From positions 186,001 to 250,000 of the forward strand of contig NZ_JACXLD010000001.1 in NCBI RefSeq assembly GCF_014705705.1: 64,000 bases of DNA, read 5' to 3'. Shown piece by piece: positions 61,375 to 64,000 of this stretch (the first letter of the stretch is position 1; every line of letters begins with the position of its first letter). The notes below the pieces were generated by a model, which had not been told where the DNA came from, ran no database searches, and saw only the letters and a list, made by a program, of their open reading frames with translations. A program made the translations under genes and the position numbers. This DNA comes from Spongiibacter pelagi. Its GTDB lineage: Bacteria; Pseudomonadota; Gammaproteobacteria; Pseudomonadales; Spongiibacteraceae.

Positions 61375-61383
61375 TGTGGATAT
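61375..61383 (-). promoter_or_regulatory. DnaA box 3 (inverse, one mismatch)
   Basis: TGTGGATAT on plus, one base from consensus, same orientation as box 2 and 15 bp beyond it. Confidence 0.75.
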
Positions 61384-61671
61384 CCTGTTTGTTAACTGTT
61401 CAGATAGTCACCGGCTTATGGTTTTAGCCAAGGGGATAGAAACAAACAATTCTCAAAATAAGCATTGGATAAAAAACCGCCAAAATTCTACGTGTTCTCG
61501 CGTTTTAGCATTGCCAATCGACGCCCGGTACTTTAAAATCCGCGATCCAATTTTCAGCTGTTCTTCTAAAGCGTGAATCGAGAAGTCTTGCTTCCTTTTA
61601 TATAGGTAAGCAATAAACCACGCCCAAGAAGATCGCTATAGTTTCAATTTAAAAGTTGACCGGACACGATC

Positions 61672-61806
61672 ATGAAAAGAACTTTTCAACCAAGCAATCT
61701 GAAGCGCGCTCGTACCCACGGTTTCCGTGCTCGCATGGCAACTAAAAACGGCCGCAAAGTTATCAACCGTCGCCGCGCCAAAGGCCGCGCTGTTCTGTCT
61801 GCTTAA
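61672..61806 (+). CDS. rpmH: 50S ribosomal protein L34
   Basis: A 44-residue, very basic ribosomal protein: [20 protein letters not shown] at the N-terminus and [12 protein letters not shown] at the end, matching L34 throughout. ATG start; rnpA follows 31 bp later. The first gene right of oriC, as is usual. Confidence 0.98.
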   Translation: MKRTFQPSNLKRARTHGFRARMATKNGRKVINRRRAKGRAVLSA

Positions 61807-61837
61807 TTCAGACTGATAGCACCTTTTTGGAAGGGCG

Positions 61838-62215
61838 GTGACTTGTCGTTTCGATAAATCGCTGCGGCTTCTTAACGCGCAGGACTACCAGTCAGTTTTC
61901 GACAACTCGACGGTCAAGGTGTCCTGTGCGGAATTCCTTTTTCTTGCCCAGCAAAACCAGCTAGATCACCCGCGACTAGGCTTGGTTATCGCCAAGAAAA
62001 ATGTTCGCCTCGCTGTTCAGCGCAATCGTCTCAAGCGAATTATTCGAGAAACTTTTCGACAAGAACAATCCCGCTTGCCCGCAATTGATGTTATTGTGCT
62101 CGCCAGACGCGGGGCAGACTCCTTGGAAAACCCCGAGCTACACCGCCAATTTCAACAACTTTGGCGTCAACTCGATAAGCGTGCAAAAAAACGTCTGGGG
62201 CTTTCGGAGGAATAA
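61838..62215 (+). CDS. rnpA: ribonuclease P protein component
   Basis: Basic protein subunit of RNase P for tRNA 5' maturation (125 residues). Seen are [36 protein letters not shown] and the RNA-contacting [13 protein letters not shown]. Start codon GTG with AAGGG upstream. yidD starts 4 bp after its stop. Confidence 0.96.
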   Translation: MTCRFDKSLRLLNAQDYQSVFDNSTVKVSCAEFLFLAQQNQLDHPRLGLVIAKKNVRLAVQRNRLKRIIRETFRQEQSRLPAIDVIVLARRGADSLENPELHRQFQQLWRQLDKRAKKRLGLSEE

Positions 62216-62219
62216 TCAC

Positions 62220-62480
62220 ATGCAGCGCCTGCTTATCGCCTGCATACGTTTCTATCGCCATTGCATTAGTCCGCTAATGGCTCCGCACTGTCGTTTTTAT
62301 CCCACTTGCTCACAATATGCGGTTGAAGCAATTCAACAACATGGCGCCGCGCGGGGATCGCTGTTGTCAGCAAAACGGCTGTGCAAATGCCACCCATTTC
62401 ATCCCGGTGGCTACGACCCTGTTCCAGACGCTAAACCCACAAAATTAGAAACCCATACTCACCAGGCTTCTCAGCAATGA
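62220..62480 (+). CDS. yidD: membrane protein insertion efficiency factor YidD
   Basis: An 86-residue protein assisting YidC-dependent membrane insertion. It has the family core [19 protein letters not shown], then [20 protein letters not shown] start at 62220; a longer open frame from 62001 runs through rnpA and is not real. Its TGA overlaps the yidC start (ATGA). Confidence 0.95.
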   Translation: MQRLLIACIRFYRHCISPLMAPHCRFYPTCSQYAVEAIQQHGAARGSLLSAKRLCKCHPFHPGGYDPVPDAKPTKLETHTHQASQQ

Positions 62481-64000
62481 TTGATTTCCAGCGTTACCTT
62501 CTTATTGCCGCCATTGCCGCACTTTCTTTAATGCTGTTAGTGGAATGGCGAAATTTTGAGTTAGAAAACTCAACGCCGTTATCGGCATCCGCTACCGTAG
62601 ACACCAGCGCACAAAACCCAGCCGAACCCGCTGCGCTCACTAGCAATAATGAAGAGATGCCAAGCTTGCAGAGTGCATCTGCAGCATTACCTGATCCCGT
62701 AATGAAAAAGGCAAGCGAGCAATTAATCAGCCTTAGCAACGATGTGCTTAAACTGAAGATTGATCCTCGCGGCGGCGATATTGTTTATTCCGAGCTGGAA
62801 AAATTTGCCGCTGAACTACATTCGAAAGAGCGCTTTGTACTACTTGAAAACAATGGCCAGCGCAGCTTTATCGCCCAGAGCGGATTGATTGGTGACAATG
62901 CCACCGACACTGCCGAAGGTCGCCCGCTGTTTAGCGCCAACTCAAACAGCAAAACGCTGGAAGAGGGAAGTGATGAAGTGGTGCTGGATCTGCACTATGC
63001 CTATTCCGACAGCATTTCTATTATTAAGCGCTTTACTCTGAAACGCGGTGAATACCAGGTAAGAATGGACTATCTGGTAAACAACCTCAGCGATCAGCCC
63101 TTTAATGCAACCCTATTTACTCAGTTGCGCCGAGATAACAGCACAGACCCAGGTGCCAGTAATAATGGCGGCATGTTTGCCATGCACCCCTTCCTTGGCG
63201 TGGCCTATGCCTCAAATGATGATCTCTACAATAAGTTGAGATTTGAAAAAATGCGAGAGAAGCCCTTAAACCAAACGGTTAACGGTGGCTGGATCGCCAT
63301 GGTACAACACTACTTTTTAAATGCTTGGGTGCCACAACAAGACAGCCAAAATCAGCTATCGACGGTTGTCACTCAACAAAGCATGAACATCGCCCGTATT
63401 ACCCAGCCCGGCTTTAGCGTTGCTGCAGGAAGTCAAGGCGGCGCATCCGCTATTTTGTACAGCGGCCCCAAAGACCAATACCGCTTAGAAGAGATTGCAC
63501 CCGGCCTAGACCTGAGTGTGGATTACGGTTGGTTGTGGTGGATCGCTCAACCTATTTTCTGGTTGCTGGTTAAATTGCACGGTTTCTTGGGTAACTGGGG
63601 TCTATCGATCATCGCCGTTACCGTTCTGGTTAAAGCACTATTTTTCCAGCTCAATGCCAAGGCCTTTACCTCTATGGCAAACATGCGCCGTGTTCAACCC
63701 AAGCTGGTTGAATTGCGCGAGCGCTACGCCAACGACAAACAAAAACAGTCCCAGGCCATGATGGAGCTGTACAAAAAAGAGAAAATCAACCCGGTGGGTG
63801 GGTGCTTGCCCATGGTGGTACAAATGCCGGTATTTATTTCTTTGTATTGGGTATTAATGGAAAGCGTCGAATTGCGCCACTCGCCCTTTATGCTGTGGAT
63901 TCACGATTTGTCATCCATGGATCCGTATTTTGTGTTGCCCTTAATTATGGGTACTACAATGTTCTTCCAGCAAAAACTGAATCCGCCGCCACCAGATCCA
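62477..64000 (+). CDS. yidC: membrane protein insertase YidC (3' end outside window)
   Basis: Insertase for inner-membrane proteins. The first 508 residues are visible and the frame runs off the window end. An N-terminal helix (about 6-21) and a low-complexity Ala/Ser linker precede the large periplasmic domain (about 75-335). The conserved insertase core then begins: [20 protein letters not shown] with the hydrophilic-groove Lys/Arg region, [20 protein letters not shown], and [13 protein letters not shown]. Overlaps yidD by 4 bp; about 40-60 residues should remain outside. Confidence 0.97.
   Translation, partial: MIDFQRYLLIAAIAALSLMLLVEWRNFELENSTPLSASATVDTSAQNPAEPAALTSNNEEMPSLQSASAALPDPVMKKASEQLISLSNDVLKLKIDPRGGDIVYSELEKFAAELHSKERFVLLENNGQRSFIAQSGLIGDNATDTAEGRPLFSANSNSKTLEEGSDEVVLDLHYAYSDSISIIKRFTLKRGEYQVRMDYLVNNLSDQPFNATLFTQLRRDNSTDPGASNNGGMFAMHPFLGVAYASNDDLYNKLRFEKMREKPLNQTVNGGWIAMVQHYFLNAWVPQQDSQNQLSTVVTQQSMNIARITQPGFSVAAGSQGGASAILYSGPKDQYRLEEIAPGLDLSVDYGWLWWIAQPIFWLLVKLHGFLGNWGLSIIAVTVLVKALFFQLNAKAFTSMANMRRVQPKLVELRERYANDKQKQSQAMMELYKKEKINPVGGCLPMVVQMPVFISLYWVLMESVELRHSPFMLWIHDLSSMDPYFVLPLIMGTTMFFQQKLNPPPPDP

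Larger units (their letters stand above)
61164..61671. other. oriC: oriC region between dnaA and rpmH
   Basis: About 508 bp without a credible gene. It contains two perfect DnaA boxes, TTATCCACA at 61244-61252 and its inverse TGTGGATAA at 61351-61359, and a near-perfect inverse box TGTGGATAT at 61375-61383. Between the first two lies a very AT-rich stretch, the probable unwinding element, with two perfect palindromes. The dnaA-rpmH gap is the origin location in Pseudomonas. Promoters of dnaA (leftward) and rpmH (rightward) must also be here; none was assigned with confidence. Confidence 0.85.

Noticed and set aside
61376-61576. 66-codon open frame inside oriC
   Set aside because: It begins within a DnaA box, lacks a ribosome-binding site and has no family resemblance.
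62001-62219. Upstream extension of YidD
   Set aside because: It lies in another frame of rnpA; the family start is at 62220.

Overview
This 64 kb window is the origin-proximal part of a gammaproteobacterial chromosome. The right end holds the replication block yidC-yidD-rnpA-rpmH / oriC / dnaA-dnaN-recF-gyrB. To its left come plsC, glyQS, trkAH, rsmB-fmt-def, a LysM gene, dprA, tsaC, hemF, aroE, prlC and a gamma carbonic anhydrase, then an aa3/caa3-type cytochrome oxidase cluster, znuABC-zur and polA-engB-cytochrome c4-dsbA. From memory this is close to the Pseudomonas origin-proximal order. Genes I associate with marine Cellvibrionales/Spongiibacteraceae (a DUF1800/DUF1501 pair, a PHP-domain lipoprotein, a trans-acting-enoyl-reductase-like oxidoreductase) make that order the best guess. 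The genus cannot be fixed from the sequence alone.

Layout. 1-4000: the end of a photolyase gene and a tight three-gene operon (retropepsin-like protease, inactive transglutaminase fused to seven membrane helices, ATP-grasp ligase). 4000-9200: periplasmic thiol/heme proteins, engB and polA. 9400-12700: a small secreted protein and the zinc uptake regulon with a Zur box between divergent znuA and zur-znuC-znuB. 12700-21500: heme A synthesis, oxidase assembly and oxidase subunits. 22000-26900: a LysR/azoreductase/pirin unit, two CBS proteins, a small lipoprotein and an oxidoreductase. 26900-27700 is the only clearly accessory-looking patch: a brnA antitoxin gene, a brnT toxin gene broken by one in-frame stop, a strong promoter with a palindromic operator, a 53-bp direct repeat and a 143-bp foldback (MITE/REP-like) element. 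27700-49900: mostly housekeeping genes, interrupted by the DUF1501/DUF1800 pair and the PHP lipoprotein. 50000-64000: djlA, glycyl-tRNA synthetase, plsC and the oriC block, with two parS-like sites inside recF.

How the genes work together. The cox/ctaG/SURF1/ctaA/ctaB/SCO set is sufficient to build a heme-copper oxidase with a cytochrome c fused to subunit II; cytochrome c4 and DsbA nearby belong to the same periplasmic electron and thiol economy. The zinc regulon is self-contained. The oriC block carries initiation (DnaA boxes between dnaA and rpmH), the clamp, RecF, gyrase and segregation (parS) signals.

I saw no tRNA or rRNA genes, CRISPR array, prophage, transposase gene or recognisable anti-phage system. 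The most interesting items are the broken BrnT with intact BrnA and its operator, the foldback element beside it, the parS pair in recF, and the poorly understood protease/transglutaminase/ATP-grasp trio. Translation starts were checked against start codons and Shine-Dalgarno sequences, and several genes are shorter than their longest open frame. Family assignments rest on motifs recognised by eye, not on database searches.
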